A stretch of 64,000 nucleotides of DNA from Nelumbo lutea (lineage: Eukaryota > Streptophyta > Magnoliopsida > Proteales > Nelumbonaceae), in contig JAKGHH010000001.1 in NCBI GenBank assembly GCA_022828595.1, forward strand, positions 212,983,848 to 213,047,847, read 5' to 3'. A program made the position numbers and the translations under genes. Numbering within the stretch: the stretch's first letter is position 1; each line of letters opens with the position of its first letter. Shown here piece after piece: positions 1 through 10,809 of the stretch. The notes beneath the pieces were generated by a model that was not told the DNA's origin, searched no databases, and saw only the letters and a list, made by a program, of their open reading frames with translations.

Positions 1-1236
1 CCTAAACCAAACCAGATCTGAAAACAAAAAGTAGGAGAGGGACATACCTGATATGGAGTAACAATAACTCCCAACGAAGGTGTTCATTCCCAAGGAAAAT
101 GCCAAAGACTGCTCCCACTGAAGATGACACAGCGTAGGGTGGAGCAGAATCACCAGGTGGTTCTTCAGCAAGAACCAAATTCTTCAGCAAGAATTCGATG
201 AAGGTGAGTGAGTATGACTTCAGATCAATTTTTCACCAAAAACTGATATCAAGAACGCTTCTTGATCACTCCTATAGGTGGAGATCGAACTGGCAATGGC
301 GGCAGCAATAGAAGGAGGCCAGATCAGAAGATGGCATTAGTCTCACTAGAATTGTCTTCTCTCTTGTTTCTGTAATCAGCTTGGGTGAATTGGGATTCAC
401 CCTTCTCCTCTATTTATAACCTTAAAGAGAGCTCCTCCTAATCCCATTAGGAGTTTCCTAATCCAAATCTTATTTGGATCTGGACTCTCTTTTAAGAGAT
501 AATGATAGACCCTTATCTTATCTGCAGATAAAGATCAGCCCTCCTAATCTTATTAGGAGTTTCCTAATCCAAATCTTTATTTTGATTTGGACTCTCTGAG
601 TGGATAGGGATAACTCTCTATCCTATCTACTGATCTAAATCCTAGAACCATCCCTCTTTAATTAATCAAATTAAACCAATTCAATTAGGGCTTTAGGCCC
701 ATTAAGTCCATGTGCTCATTCAACCTCCCAACTTCTGTCCAATTGGGTATTCTTGTATTGCGACAAAGGGGATGATCATGTCACTATGATAACCCACTCA
801 AATGAATTCTCAAACTGTCCCAACATACCCAGGTTTTGACCCCCTCTAAGGATCTCACTGATTGGCATATCAAAGACAGCCCAATCTGACACCTAGTGCA
901 GTATCATAATCGAGTCTAGGGGTCAGGTGTAACATTCCAGTTTTTCCCATCAATCTCCAAGGTCTAGGGCAATACTGGTATTCTGGTCCGGTTCAGGGTT
1001 TCAAGAAAACCCACACTGCGTGTACCTCAAGTCTCACCCTGGTAGCTGAGACAAGCCACCCCAACCAACTGCTGTGAAGATTCTAAACTAACATGAGTCT
1101 CATATGTATCCAGGTTAAGAGTATTACATAGAAACACACCATAATAACATGAATCATATATGTACTTTATTCATTTACATTAAATGTCATAAGGTACATC
1201 ATTCTGATTGGAGATAAGGACATACAATGTCTAACA
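1..1236 (-). mobile_element. LTR of a retrotransposon (family L1), truncated by window edge
   Basis: This stretch matches the 1.95-kb solo LTR at 12117-14068 over most of its length and in the same orientation; for example the 'cagatctgaa' and 'gaagatgacacagc' blocks and the 'tctcactgattg' block occur in both. Read on the - strand it begins TGTTAGACATTG at 1236, and it has a TATA box (TATAAATA) at 411-418 reading leftward. About 130 bp of its 3' end should lie left of the window. Whether this is a solo LTR or one end of a full element cannot be told. No coding sequence is recognised; the short open frames in it are chance. Confidence 0.75.
411..418 (-). promoter_or_regulatory. TATA box of LTR L1
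   Basis: The - strand reads TATAAATA followed by a GA-rich leader. It fixes the transcription direction of this LTR as leftward, in agreement with the TG start at 1236. Confidence 0.5.
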
Positions 1237-1338
1237 GTATGCAATTAACAAGTATTTTTATTGTGGGAGGGGTGTGATGGGTGATTTTTTTTTTCACCCC
1301 ACTTTGTATCTTATGTCTGGTTTTCTTGTTTTAATTTA

Positions 1339-1707
1339 AGGCACTGTTTGCTTTTTGGTAAGTTATTTACCTGGGTAAATGCATTTACTTAGGAAAGTGT
1401 TTCCTAGGAAAGACTTACCCAGATAAGTGCATTTACCCATGTTCTTTTATTTCCTATGTAAATAAGGTAATGAACGTTTTAGCCATAAAAGTCCAATATA
1501 TAAAGGGACATTTTTCTCCCATTCAAGTGTTGGCAACTTTCCCCACAAGTAGGAAAGTTATTTTGGCACGTAAGAGATAGGTATCACTTACCCTAGTACC
1601 CCATATATCTAAAAAAGGAACATGTGTTTCTTGGTTTTCCCCCTCTCAAAATCAAGAAAAAGAACATTGTATATAGAGGTTGAAATAAGAAACTGTCCCA
1701 AACAGCC
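1339..1707. mobile_element. MITE-like dispersed repeat, copy 1
   Basis: This is a noncoding repeat of about 370 bp. Its ends are imperfectly inverted: GGCACTGTTTG on the left and the complement of GGGCTGTTTG on the right. A related copy in the same orientation lies at about 28668-29040; shared blocks include 'gtaaatgcattta', 'catgttcttttattt' and 'gacattttt/taattttgtccca'. The ends resemble PIF/Harbinger or hAT MITEs, but no convincing target-site duplication is seen. It ends about 140 bp upstream of the TATA box of the glycosyltransferase gene. Confidence 0.55.
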
Positions 1708-1843
1708 CATGGGGCATCTTTCATGATTTTAATGAAGTAGAAACAGAGGGGATGTATATCATAACCTCTGCATAGAACTAATAAGTACTTCACCTTAAAA
1801 TAAAGTCCAGAGACTTCTTTGTCATACAAAGGATTCCTAATCC

Positions 1844-1851
1844 TATAAATA
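1844..1851 (+). promoter_or_regulatory. TATA box of the UGT gene
   Basis: TATAAATA lies 61 bp upstream of the ATG at 1912, followed by an A/G-rich leader. This spacing leaves a short 5' UTR of roughly 30 bp, which is usual for plant genes. Confidence 0.6.
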
Positions 1852-1911
1852 AGAGACCATCTTGTAGTAAAACTTTGTAGAGAAGGGAGAGGTAGAAACC
1901 AGAGAAAAAGA

Positions 1912-3477
1912 ATGGAGAAAGAAAAGAGAGATTATAGAGCCCATGTTTTGGGTTTCCCTTACCCATCCCAAGGCCACATCAATCCCATGCTGCAGTTCTG
2001 TAAGCGCTTAGCCTTCAAAGGTCTTAAAGCCACCCTTGTAACCACCTTCTTCATCTCCAAATCTATGCAAATGGAACTGGATTCCATTGAAGTTCAGACA
2101 GTTTCTGATGGGTATGATGAAGGGGGTTTTGTCCAAGCACAAAGTATTGAAGCCTACCTCACAAGTTTTAAAGAAGTGGGTTCTCAAACCTTGACTGAAC
2201 TCATCAAGAAGCAAGACTGCTCTGGCCACCCCGTCAATTGCCTTGTATATGATCCCTTCATGCCCTGGGCTTTGGATGTAGCCAAACAGTTTGGCTTACT
2301 TGGAGTTCCATTCTTCACTCAATCTTGTGCTGTTAACAGCATATACAACCATGTCCATCAGGGTGTACTCAAGGTCTCAGTTTCAGACTCAATTATCTCC
2401 ATTCCTGGATTGCCACCACTGGAAGTTATGGACCTGCCATCTTTAATTTCTGTATCAGCCTCATATCCAGCGTACACCACGATGGTCTTAAACCAATTCT
2501 CTAATGTGGAGAACGCAGATTGGATTCTCGTCAACTCTTTCAACGAATTAGAGAGTGAGGTCAGTATATGTATTGTATCAAATTGCTCTACAACCTTCAA
2601 ATAACACTACTTGATTTATTTCATGACAGACTAGCTCGATCGCTCAGAGAAAACAATATTATTCAATTAAAGCTTGATTGATAGTTTAATTTCTAGCGTA
2701 TTCACTATGTTGTTGAATTGCAATCAGGTGGTGGAGTGGATGACAAAACGCTCGCCGACGCCGTTGCTAACAATTGGACCAGCAGTACCATCCATGTACC
2801 TAGACAAAAGGGTGGCAGGTGACAAAGGTTACGGTCTGAATCTCTTCAAGCCAGACAAGGGCAGTTGTATGAACTGGCTGGACAAGAGGGCTGCGAGATC
2901 AGTTGTTTATGTGTCGTTTGGCAGCATGGCAGCTCTCAGTGCGGAGCAGATTGAAGAAATAGCTTGGGGCTTAAGAAGGAGCAACACCTACTTCTTATGG
3001 GTGTTGAGATCTGATCAGAACGATAAACTTCCTGGAGAGTTTTTAATGGAGACAGCAGAGAAGGGATTGATTGTTAGATGGTGCTCCCAGTTGGAGGTTT
3101 TAGCTCACGAGGCAATAGGCTGCTTCATTACGCATTGTGGGTGGAATTCAACTCTGGAGGCACTGAGCACAGGCGTAGCAATGGTGGGGATGCCGCAGTG
3201 GACAGACCAAACCACAAATGCGAAGCTTGTCATGGATGTATGGCGCATCGGAGTCAGAGCTCGGCCTGATGATAAGGGGATTGTAAGTAGGGAAGAAGTA
3301 GAGCGGTGCATAGTCGAAGTCATGGAGGGAGAAAGAGGAAAACAGATCAAGAAGAATGCCATAAAATGGAAGAATCTGGCCAGGGAAGCTGTGGATGAAG
3401 GTGGAAGTTCAGATAAGAACATTGACGGATTTATAGCTAAATTGGTGTCTTTGAAATGTGACTGCCTAAGAAAATGA
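1912..3477 (+). CDS. UDP-glucosyltransferase, UGT74-like (family GT1), two exons
   Basis: This enzyme transfers glucose from UDP-glucose to a small acceptor such as a plant hormone or phenolic carboxylate. UGT74 enzymes are cytosolic and often form glucose esters; the acceptor here cannot be read. Exon 1 is 1912-2559 and exon 2 is 2728-3477, with a 168-bp phase-0 intron (GT at 2560, AG at 2727). The product is 465 aa, normal for the family. Seen in the protein: the N-terminal GHINPM motif with the catalytic His22, the partner Asp114 (VYDPFMPW), an LTIGP...PSMYLDKR linker typical of UGT74, VSFGS near residue 280, and the 44-residue PSPG box at about 334-377, starting WCSQLEVLAHEA, with HCGWNS and ending in Q, which favours glucose. 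WCSQ replaces the usual WCPQ. No frameshift or stop is present, so the gene looks functional. ATG 1912 was chosen because it follows the TATA box and starts the family N-terminus. Confidence 0.93.
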
Positions 3478-3523
3478 GTGCAGTTTCGCATTGTTACCAC
3501 TGAGTTATTGATTTCCTAAAATT

Positions 3524-3529
3524 AATAAA
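3524..3529 (+). terminator. Candidate poly(A) signal of the UGT gene
   Basis: AATAAA lies 47 bp after the stop codon; a second AATAAA-like tract follows at about 3536. The spacing fits a short 3' UTR. Confidence 0.4.
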
Positions 3530-3587
3530 GAAACAAATAAAAGAAAGGGGAAATCAAGGTATATCAACTATAATTAATGGATCCAAA

Positions 3588-3775
3588 TGTTAGTAAATAC
3601 GTGCAACACGGCAACTCGTCTTCAGGCTCTGTCATCATTATGTCCTCGACAAACATTTAAGGCTTCTTTGTCGTATATATTGTTTTTTACATTAATGAGT
3701 AACAAAACAACAAGCAGAAAAAAAGCGTCTACATTGGCATCGAAACTCCAAAAGAAAGAACAAAACAAATAAAAG
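3588..3775. repeat. Direct repeat DR1, left copy
   Basis: About 185 bp, starting TGTTAGTAAATACGTGCAAC, is repeated in direct orientation at 10081-10266. Shared blocks include 'tcattatgtcctcgacaaac', 'atttaaggcttctt' and 'tcgtatatattgtt'. The two copies bracket gypsy element A. They may be the remains of its LTRs or a duplicated flank. No coding content is seen. Confidence 0.65.
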
Positions 3776-3961
3776 CATCTACATTGGCGAACCGCTGGCC
3801 GGGCCTGGTTCAACCAAACAATGACCTAGGTTGCATTCCAGGTATGCACGGACATCATGCTGTTTATAAACTCTGCGGACGTTAAAGAGTGCATTCAATC
3901 GATTTCATCATCGGGTGTCGTATGACCAGTTTTCATGAGAGTCGATCATCACATGGTGAGC

Positions 3962-3970
3962 TATAAATAG
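3962..3970 (+). promoter_or_regulatory. TATA box of the antisense gene in gypsy A
   Basis: The sequence GAGCTATAAATAGGGGG lies 186 bp upstream of the ATG of the antisense gene. The matching site in element C is GGCTATAAATAGTGGGG at 15206-15214, 177 bp upstream of its ATG. Flanking sequence also aligns, so the box is an ancestral part of the element. Confidence 0.65.
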
Positions 3971-4147
3971 GGGGCCAAGAGGCCCCTCTTCTTCACCAAA
4001 AATCTTATGATTGAGCTCTCTTGAGGTCACATCGGAGTCCTTCATCTTTCCACTTCTCCCCTTGTGTTTCGAGGTCATTTTCGTCTTTTTAGGTGAGTTC
4101 ATCTTTTCTTCCTTAGTTTGTAATCCTTTTTCTATTCTTGTTTCAAT

Positions 4148-6060
4148 ATGTCTAGTGCTAGGATAGATAGGCTCCTTAATGACTTTAGTGGGCTTGAGGG
4201 TGCCGAGGTGCACTCCTCGGCTCTCGCTAGTGAAGTTAGCTCCTCGCTAAGTAGTTCCCCCCTCGCCCTTTAGGAGAAACCTCTTTATACGAAGTCAGGC
4301 CATCTCAGCTTGAGGAGCCTGTAGCTTTGGAGGAGGGACCAACTTCTAGAGAGGGGGTCCTGTCTTCTTCTCGAGGTCCGAATCTAGATGACTTCGGGTC
4401 TTCCACTATGACCTCGGACAAGCTACTGTCCTTGGTAGCTCGTTACCGTCTTCCCGATAACTTAGTTTTCAATAATCCTTTGGGTCGTTACCCTTGGGTT
4501 CATGGTCACCATGAGTTCGTGGTTTTTGAAGAGCAGCTTGCGGCTGGGGTGCGATTCCCACTCCATCCATTCATTATAGAAATAATTTGGTTCTTTGACA
4601 TCACCATCGACCAATTACACCCGAACTCCATCCGAACAATAGTGGGCACAATCTCTATTCCACAAGTATAATCAACCTTTGTCCTTAGACGTTTTTAGCT
4701 CGATCTGCTCAATCAAAAAGAACTTCGCTTGCCTACGTAGGGATGTCTGACAGAGTTACTACATCTCTCCTCGCCTTGGGTTCAAAATCCTGTTTGGTAG
4801 CCTAAACAAAATACTGGCCTCGAAGAGGAGATACTTTTTTGTTCGAAACCCTGAGGGGTGGCCTTTCCCAACTTACTAGCAAGTGGCTATTGAAGACCCC
4901 AGGCTAAGGCTGGATGCAGAGACCAGGGCAGTCGTTAACTCCCGGAGGGATCTCGGCCTAGAGATGAGGGATTTCTTGGCTGAGGAGAAGCTTGTGCAAG
5001 CTGGGCTGGGCCCTCCTGGTAAGCCTCCACCTCGGTGCTCATATTCTTTTTTACTTTGAATTTTCTTTAGTTCGCGACTAACCTTTTATTTTTTTCTTGC
5101 AATAGCTATGTTGGAGGTTGATGCAGAGAACCTTTTGAAGAGCTTTCAGAAAGGGAAAAAGAGGAAGGCCTCGAAGAAGTCTCGTTGGGAGGCCGGTCCC
5201 TCTTCCCCTGTCCTGCTCGAGGTCATTGCGCCGAAGCCGATCTTTGCCGAACTTCCGAAGGAGGAGGTCTGTCCCTAGCCTCCTATCATGGACCTGGACG
5301 AAGACAAGGACGAAGAAGCTCCGCCTCGCGAATTGGAAGCTTCCACGCCCCAACCTTTGCTCTCGAAGGAGAGAATAATGACCCCTCGGCTCGGATTCCT
5401 CAAGAGCAAGGATGCCGTATTTCGCTATTAGCTATTGTATGGTGGTGAGTGTTTTACTTTTATACTTCATTTCCTTGTTCGCTTTTTAAGGGTACTTACC
5501 TCTGCTTTCTTTTTGCTAGGTGAACTCAGGAAGCCGAGGAGAATGCTCAAAAACTTTACTGCAAGCTGGACTTAGCTGAGGGTGATGTTCTTCAGGCTAA
5601 GAAAGGGGCTCAAAGTTAATAGAAGCTTATCCTGGCACTGACTAAGGAGAAGGAGAAGCTCCAATGTGAGAACGAAAACCTCGATGCGATGATCAAAGAG
5701 TGCACCGAGATTTTTGAGACCGCTATTCAAAAGGCGCGAGCTGAGGAGGGAAAGCGTGCCATCGAAAGCTTAAAGGAGTCTCCGGAGTTCCACAATCTCT
5801 AGGTCAACTACGGATCGAGCACATACCGGTCTGGCTTCAAGCTATGCAAATATCTGATGCGGTAGAAGTTTACCGAACTAGACCTCGGAGTTGTTTCGAG
5901 GTTTGACCTCACTCTCGAAACGGTGAAGGCTGCCAATGAAGAACTCGGCTCCTCCGAAGAGGAAAGCAATGATGAAGTCCCTGAGGTGGGCCCATCAGGT
6001 CAAGAGGATGCAGAGGAGGATCGCATGGAGACCGACTTGCTCGGTAGTTTGAATGCATGA
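4148..6060 (+). pseudogene. Antisense extra gene of gypsy A (Transposase_28-type domain), broken
   Basis: This is the extra frame carried in antisense by some Tat elements. It starts ATGTCTAGTGC (MSS...). The visible domain, around 4430-4671 and onward in shifted frames, has the family signatures WVHGHHE, FPLHPFIIEI and DQLHPNSIRTIVG, resembling Pfam 'putative gypsy type transposon' (PF04195). Predicted introns: 5019-5105 after QAGLGPP, and 5445-5519. The C-terminal part is acidic and charged with coiled-coil character, ending ...DLLGSLNA at the TGA 6058-6060. AATGAAAT about 115 bp later is a possible poly(A) signal, present at the same place in element C. Several in-frame stops and shifts make it nonfunctional. 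Its biochemical role is not known to me. Confidence 0.7.
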
Positions 6061-6559
6061 TTTTTGCTTCTCTTTTTGGACCTTTATGATGTACACCCCG
6101 AGCCTCTGAAATCGGTTCATAGTGAAAGTTTCTCTTTTTTCTTCTCTTTTTTTTTGTACTCAAAACTTTACATCAATGAAATACAAGTATTTTGGCTATC
6201 TCTGTGCAAAAATTTTTTAAGTGTAAATAACTCCCAAACTAGCAAATTATACCAAAAATAAGAGTAAACTTTTTTAAGTATTGGTTACCCCGAACTATCA
6301 AGCTAACTAGTTGGACTACGAGTAGGGGTAACTTCACATGATTGTATACCGAGGTGGGTGGACACTGTAGGATATATACCTGACCTATCTGCACACGGCC
6401 TACTCGCTCAGGTGTTGGTTATCCCTTAGTGCCGAGCCATTGGGCCCGACTTCAAAGGCGATTAACTTGTCGTTATATGCCGAGGTGGGCTAGACATAGT
6501 AGAGTTTGTACCCGAACTGTCTATGCCTTAGGCATGAGAACTGATTTGCCTATTCCTGC

Positions 6560-8260
6560 ACCACTTCCTTATTGGTTGGACGAGCCATCGACATCGAGAA
6601 CCCAGGGCTCCTCATCCCAGATTGGACCTGCTCTGATCGGGACCAGAGCCACACTGGTTGATGCTTCCATCATCTGTTCAAGCTCGATCAACTCGGGAGT
6701 TGCGGTACTGAACGTGCATTCTTCCACAAAGTCGGCCAAGGCTTAGGCTTTGATAGCCATCCGAGGTTCATACCAAATGTTGTACTCAATCAGTTCAGTA
6801 GCCCACTTTGTCAATCTGTCAGACACCTCAGGTTTGAGAAGGATCTGTCTCAGAGGCTTGTTGGTGAGGACGACAATGGTGTGGACTTGGAAGTGTGGAC
6901 AAAGCTTGCGAGCTACTATGATTAGCACGTATACTAGTTCCTCGATCTCCAGGTACCTGGTTTCTGTGTCTTACAAAACTTTGTTAAAATAGTAGATGGG
7001 TCATTAGACCTGATCTACCTCTTTGATTAGTACTGAGCTGACCACCTCGCCACTCGCAAAGAGGTACAACTTTAATACATTCCCTTCCTCGGGTTGGGTC
7101 AAAACTGGGGTGCTAGCTAAGTATCTTTTTAGCTCATCGAAGGTGAGCTAATACTCTGCAGTCCACTCGAAGTCTCTACTCCTTTTTATGGCATTTTTAA
7201 AAAAGGGTAGGTAGTGCTCTGCCGATTTAGACATAAAACGGTTTAGGGCGGCTATCTGGCCATTTAGCCTTTGAACCTCTTTTAGTTTGCGGAGTTGTCT
7301 CATATCTAAGATGGCCTTTATTTTTTTCGGGTTGGCTTCGATGCCACGTCGGTTGACTATATAGCTCAAAAATTTACCCAAGGTGACCCCGAAGACACAC
7401 TTGTTAGGATTTAATTTCATATTATATTTTCATAAAATTTGAAAAACACTTTGCAAATCATCTAGAAAAAAATTGAATACTGGGTCTTCATGACCATGTC
7501 ATCAACATAGCATTCGACTTTATTGTCGATTAATGGCTCAAAAATTTTGTTTACAAGTCTTTGAAAAGTTGCCCCGGCATTTTTTATTCTAAAGGGCATG
7601 ACCTTGTTGCAATACAAGTCGAGCTCAGTTACAAAGGCAGTATTTTCTTCATCGACAGGGTCCATCCTAATTTGGTTGAAACCGAAATAGGCATTCAGGA
7701 AGTTTAGCAACTCATGCCCTGAGGTCACGTCCACTAGGCGATCAATCTTGGGTAGCTGGAAGTTGTCTTTCAAGCAGGTTCTATTTAGGTCGGTGTAATC
7801 AACGCACATGCGTCATTTGCCGTTGGCCTTTTTAACTAGAACTGGGTTAACTACCCAGCTCAAGTAATGGACTTCCCTGATTAAATCAGCTGCTAAGAGC
7901 TTCCCGACCTCTTCATCGACTATCCTCCAGCATTCTAGGGTGAGGTTGCGTTTTTTTCTGTCTAACTGGCTTGACTAAGGGATCGCTGATGAAGCATACC
8001 AAGGGAGTATCTATCGGCTTTAGATCGCTTTTCTAGAGCTGCAACTTGTCGAAGGTGTCCTTGAACAATATGTCTGCCGAGCTACCTGAGTCCACCAGGA
8101 TGCGCTTGACTTCGAAGTCATTGAGTCTCAGTTTTATCACCAAAGCATCATCATTAGGATACTGTATCCCGTGCGCATCATCCTCTGTGAAGTAAATTGG
8201 GTCTTCAAGTCGGGATCCCTTTGGTGAATTCTCCTCTTCATTTTCTAGTTCGTGGATTGA
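6560..8260 (-). pseudogene. Ty3/gypsy pol remnant of element A (protease, RT, partial RNase H)
   Basis: Read leftward: the protease active site VDSGSSADILF near 8090; an RT start with SWVVNPVLVKKANGK near 7830; CVDYTDLNR near 7800; RT palm residues DPVDEENTAFVTE near 7660; the catalytic YVDD within CYVDDMVMKTQ near 7510; the thumb with NPNKCVFGV and KIKAILDMR near 7400-7290; then RNase H sequence down to about 6560. At least three frame breaks separate these segments, and a stop follows IKA at 6743-6745. The rest of RNase H and all of integrase are gone; the sequence jumps straight to the region downstream of the antisense gene. Confidence 0.8.
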
Positions 8261-8496
8261 GGTTCATCCGATTGCTGAAGTACACCCTATGATGATGGAC
8301 CCTCCAGTAATCATATTGATTACCCCGCGGGTCAGTCTCTCCTCAGGTAACTACCGTAGCGGCTATTCGTTCTGCTTGTTGCTGGACTTAGGGGCATTCC
8401 TTCTCTAGTCCCCCTACTGATCTGCTTGTCGGTCTACCTAGTTTCTTTATTCTTGTTGTACAAAGTTTTTCAAGTACTTGTGGCAGATGAACTCTT

Positions 8497-9640
8497 CTAT
8501 CTCGTCGCAGAGGTTTCTGCAGTTTTCTGTACTATGCCCTTGGTCTCTGTCGAAATGATAGTAGACGTTCTGATTTCTTGTTGCCACCTAACAAAGGAGG
8601 AGTCTTTGATGGCCATTAAGATTTCTCCTCGCTTAGCATTGAGAGGTGTATAGTTCGTCCTTTCAATAGGTGGTGTCCTAGAGTGCCGACCTGACTTGCG
8701 AGATCGCGAAGGAGATCGGCTCTCAGACTTGTTTCCTCCCCTGCTCGAGGAGTTACTATCTCTTCTTTTGTGCTCATCATTACCTACGTTGTCATTGTCT
8801 CTTTTTCTTTTTTCTGTCGGGTTGTTCATCTTCCGATTCATTTCCTCTTCGGTTCCAATGAACTCGTTATCTAGCTTGAGGAATTCTGTGATGTCCTTAG
8901 GTTTATTAGCCACCACATGCCATTTGAACTCTTTGTGAGTTATTCCTTTCTTGGATGCCGTGAGTCTTACCGCCCGGTCTAAGTCGGGGATCTATAGGCA
9001 GGTGTCGTTGAAGCGCTTGATGTAGCTTCTAATCGACTCCCCTTCTCTCTGAACCATGTTGAAGAGGCTCTCCTACGACCTCGGGCACTTCTTGATGGTA
9101 GACCTATTCATGGGCCAGGCCAGGCTGGGCTTTCACTCTGTATTAACAGAATTTTCTAAGGCTTGAGCTCGAGCCCAGCCTAACCATCAGGCCTACAACT
9201 TGAAACCAAGCCCAGAACTCATAAAAAGCCTAAAGCCCGAGCCAGAAATTTAGCCCATTCTGTTACTACTAGTGAAGCAGCTGAATAGAGAGAGAGAAAT
9301 TATAAAGAAAATAATAAAAAATGTATATATTAAATTATAAATATATATTTTAATAAATATTATATTATTTATATATTTTATATAATATACAAAATATATA
9401 TTAGATATTTTATGAAATATATAGTGTTGAGTCAAACTGGGCCGGGCTTTTTTGACAAAGCCTAAGCCCAGCCCAAAACATTGTTGGGCGTACTGTGTTT
9501 GGCCCGAGGTTAGGCCTGCAGGCCTAATTACATGACCAAGCCCGACCAGGGTGCCGGCCAGGCCATCAGGCTACCCGGCCCATGAATAGGTCTACTTGCT
9601 GGTGATGAAATGCAAGGTAAACAACTCTGCAAACTACGCC
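8497..9640 (-). pseudogene. Ty3/gypsy gag remnant of element A, split by a MITE
   Basis: Capsid-like residues are readable leftward: an NMVQREGESIRSYIKRFND motif near 9060, then IPDLDRAVRLTA, then VANKPKDITEFLKLDNEFIGTEE at 8916, followed by an Arg/Ser-rich basic tract. The VQREGESIRSY..RF core is diagnostic of plant gypsy gag (retrotrans_gag). The 496-bp MITE at 9099-9594 cuts the frame just upstream of this core, and gag is lost beyond about 9640. Confidence 0.7.
9099..9594. mobile_element. hAT-like MITE inside gypsy A gag
   Basis: A perfect 18-bp terminal inverted repeat is present: TAGACCTATTCATGGGCC at 9099-9116 and its reverse complement at 9577-9594. The 8-bp flanks CTTGATGG and CTTGCTGG differ at one base, which fits the 8-bp duplication made by hAT transposases. 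The arms are GC-rich with GGCC/GGGC words and the middle (about 9285-9425) is almost pure A/T. There is no coding capacity. Confidence 0.85.
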
Positions 9641-10080
9641 CAACTTTTGATTGACCTTGTGTCATTGGGGTTGGTACATTTATATAGTTGAGCCCTCACG
9701 GGTTTTGCGGATCAGTTTTGGGATCTTCGTCTTGACGGGATCCATTTCCACTTTAATTGGGGAGTAATGTTATCAACTAATAAAGATTATCAATTCCACC
9801 CGATCTGGGTGGGAGAGGATTAGGCCCGCCATTTTGCAGCGTGATCCTGTGAGGTTCAGAGTTTGTTGGAGAGACTTTCGGGATTGTTACGTGGTGGTCT
9901 GGGTCAGTAGCCCCAAGTTGATACTTCAATCTTTTAGTTCCAAAATGGATTGAATGGCAAAGTGGCTTGATACCGAGGTGACTCTATGCCGAGGTGATTG
10001 AATACCCGAATTCAATTATTGCGAACTTAGATTTATCGGGTTGAGTTGTCATCTCTTAGTCACGCTAAATCACCTTTCAT
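9595..10080. other. Unassigned remainder of gypsy A 5' side
   Basis: The first 45 bp continue gag. The rest (about 9640-10080) has no recognisable frame. It contains 'gataccgaggtg' and 'atgccgaggtg' words like those in the noncoding parts of both gypsy elements, so it is probably 5' untranslated or LTR-derived sequence. Confidence 0.4.
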
Positions 10081-10266
10081 TATTAGTAAATACGTGCAAC
10101 ATGGAAAATGGTCCACAGGCTGCGTCATCATTATGTCCTCGACAAACATTTAAGGCTTCTTTCTCGTATATATTGTTCTTTACATTGATGATTAACAAAC
10201 AAAAAAGCAGAAAAAAGCATCTACATTGGCAACGAAACTCGAAAGGAAAGAAGAAAACAAATAAAA
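10081..10266. repeat. Direct repeat DR1, right copy
   Basis: Second copy of the repeat at 3588-3775, starting TATTAGTAAATACGTGCAAC (TG changed to TA). Similarity stops after an A-rich 'acaaataaaa' in both copies. Confidence 0.65.
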
Positions 10267-10411
10267 TAATTTATTTTTTGCGGTGAATTCTCTCACCAGG
10301 CAAGCTGGCTTTTTCAGGATGACAAAATGAAAGATAATCAATCAAATGGATTGAGTAGTTATCTTTTCTTTTCATCAATTGAACTTTTATTATTAGATTA
10401 ATTTAATCTAA

Positions 10412-10636
10412 AGGCCCATTTGGTCAGGGGTCTAGAATTTTTTAATTTTAAATGTTTGATTGGGTAGAATCAGAATCTCATTTCCATTTCTGTTGGAATG
10501 ACAATTTCCATTTGACTATTTGAGTCAATGGGTATTTTCTTTTCCCTCTCCCTTAGAACGAAATTCTATTCCAACTGATTTCAATTCCCATTTGATTCCT
10601 GTATAAATCAAACAGACTATAAACCAAACAGACCCT
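10412..10636. mobile_element. MITE-like repeat (PIF/Harbinger-type ends)
   Basis: About 225 bp. The left end GGCCCATTTGGTCAGG and the right end, read inversely GGGTCTGTTTGGTTTAT, form an imperfect inverted repeat of the GGG(C/T)CTGTTTGGT type common in plant PIF-like MITEs. A sub-terminal inverted pair (ATGTTTGATTGGG and TATAAATCAAACAG) is also seen. No clear target duplication is found. Confidence 0.45.
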
Positions 10637-10809
10637 CAACATAAGATTACTAAACAAATAACTTTTCTTTTGACTGATAATCATTGCATATGTCTGTATG
10701 GAATTCATCCCAATTTTTGGCACACATAAAATTGAAGGAAGAGTTGATGGATCGGTCAAATGCCCAGCCAAGGAAGTTGCAGATCCAAACGATCCATCAA
10801 AGTGTAATC

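Larger units (their letters stand above)
3816..9640 (-). mobile_element. Ty3/gypsy element A, Tat-like, decayed, with an antisense extra gene
   Basis: The order on the - strand is partial gag (9640 to about 8497), aspartic protease (about 8180-8030), reverse transcriptase (about 7950-7460), the connection/RNase H start (about 7420-6560), then on the opposite strand an extra gene (4148-6060). Integrase and most of RNase H are missing. Every frame is broken. No clear LTR like that of element C is found; only DR1 copies flank it. Its non-LTR parts are homologous to element C (12079-22582), including the stretch between the extra gene and pol. The extra antisense gene and the homology to C place it in the Tat lineage. 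An hAT-like MITE at 9099-9594 splits gag. Confidence 0.8.
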
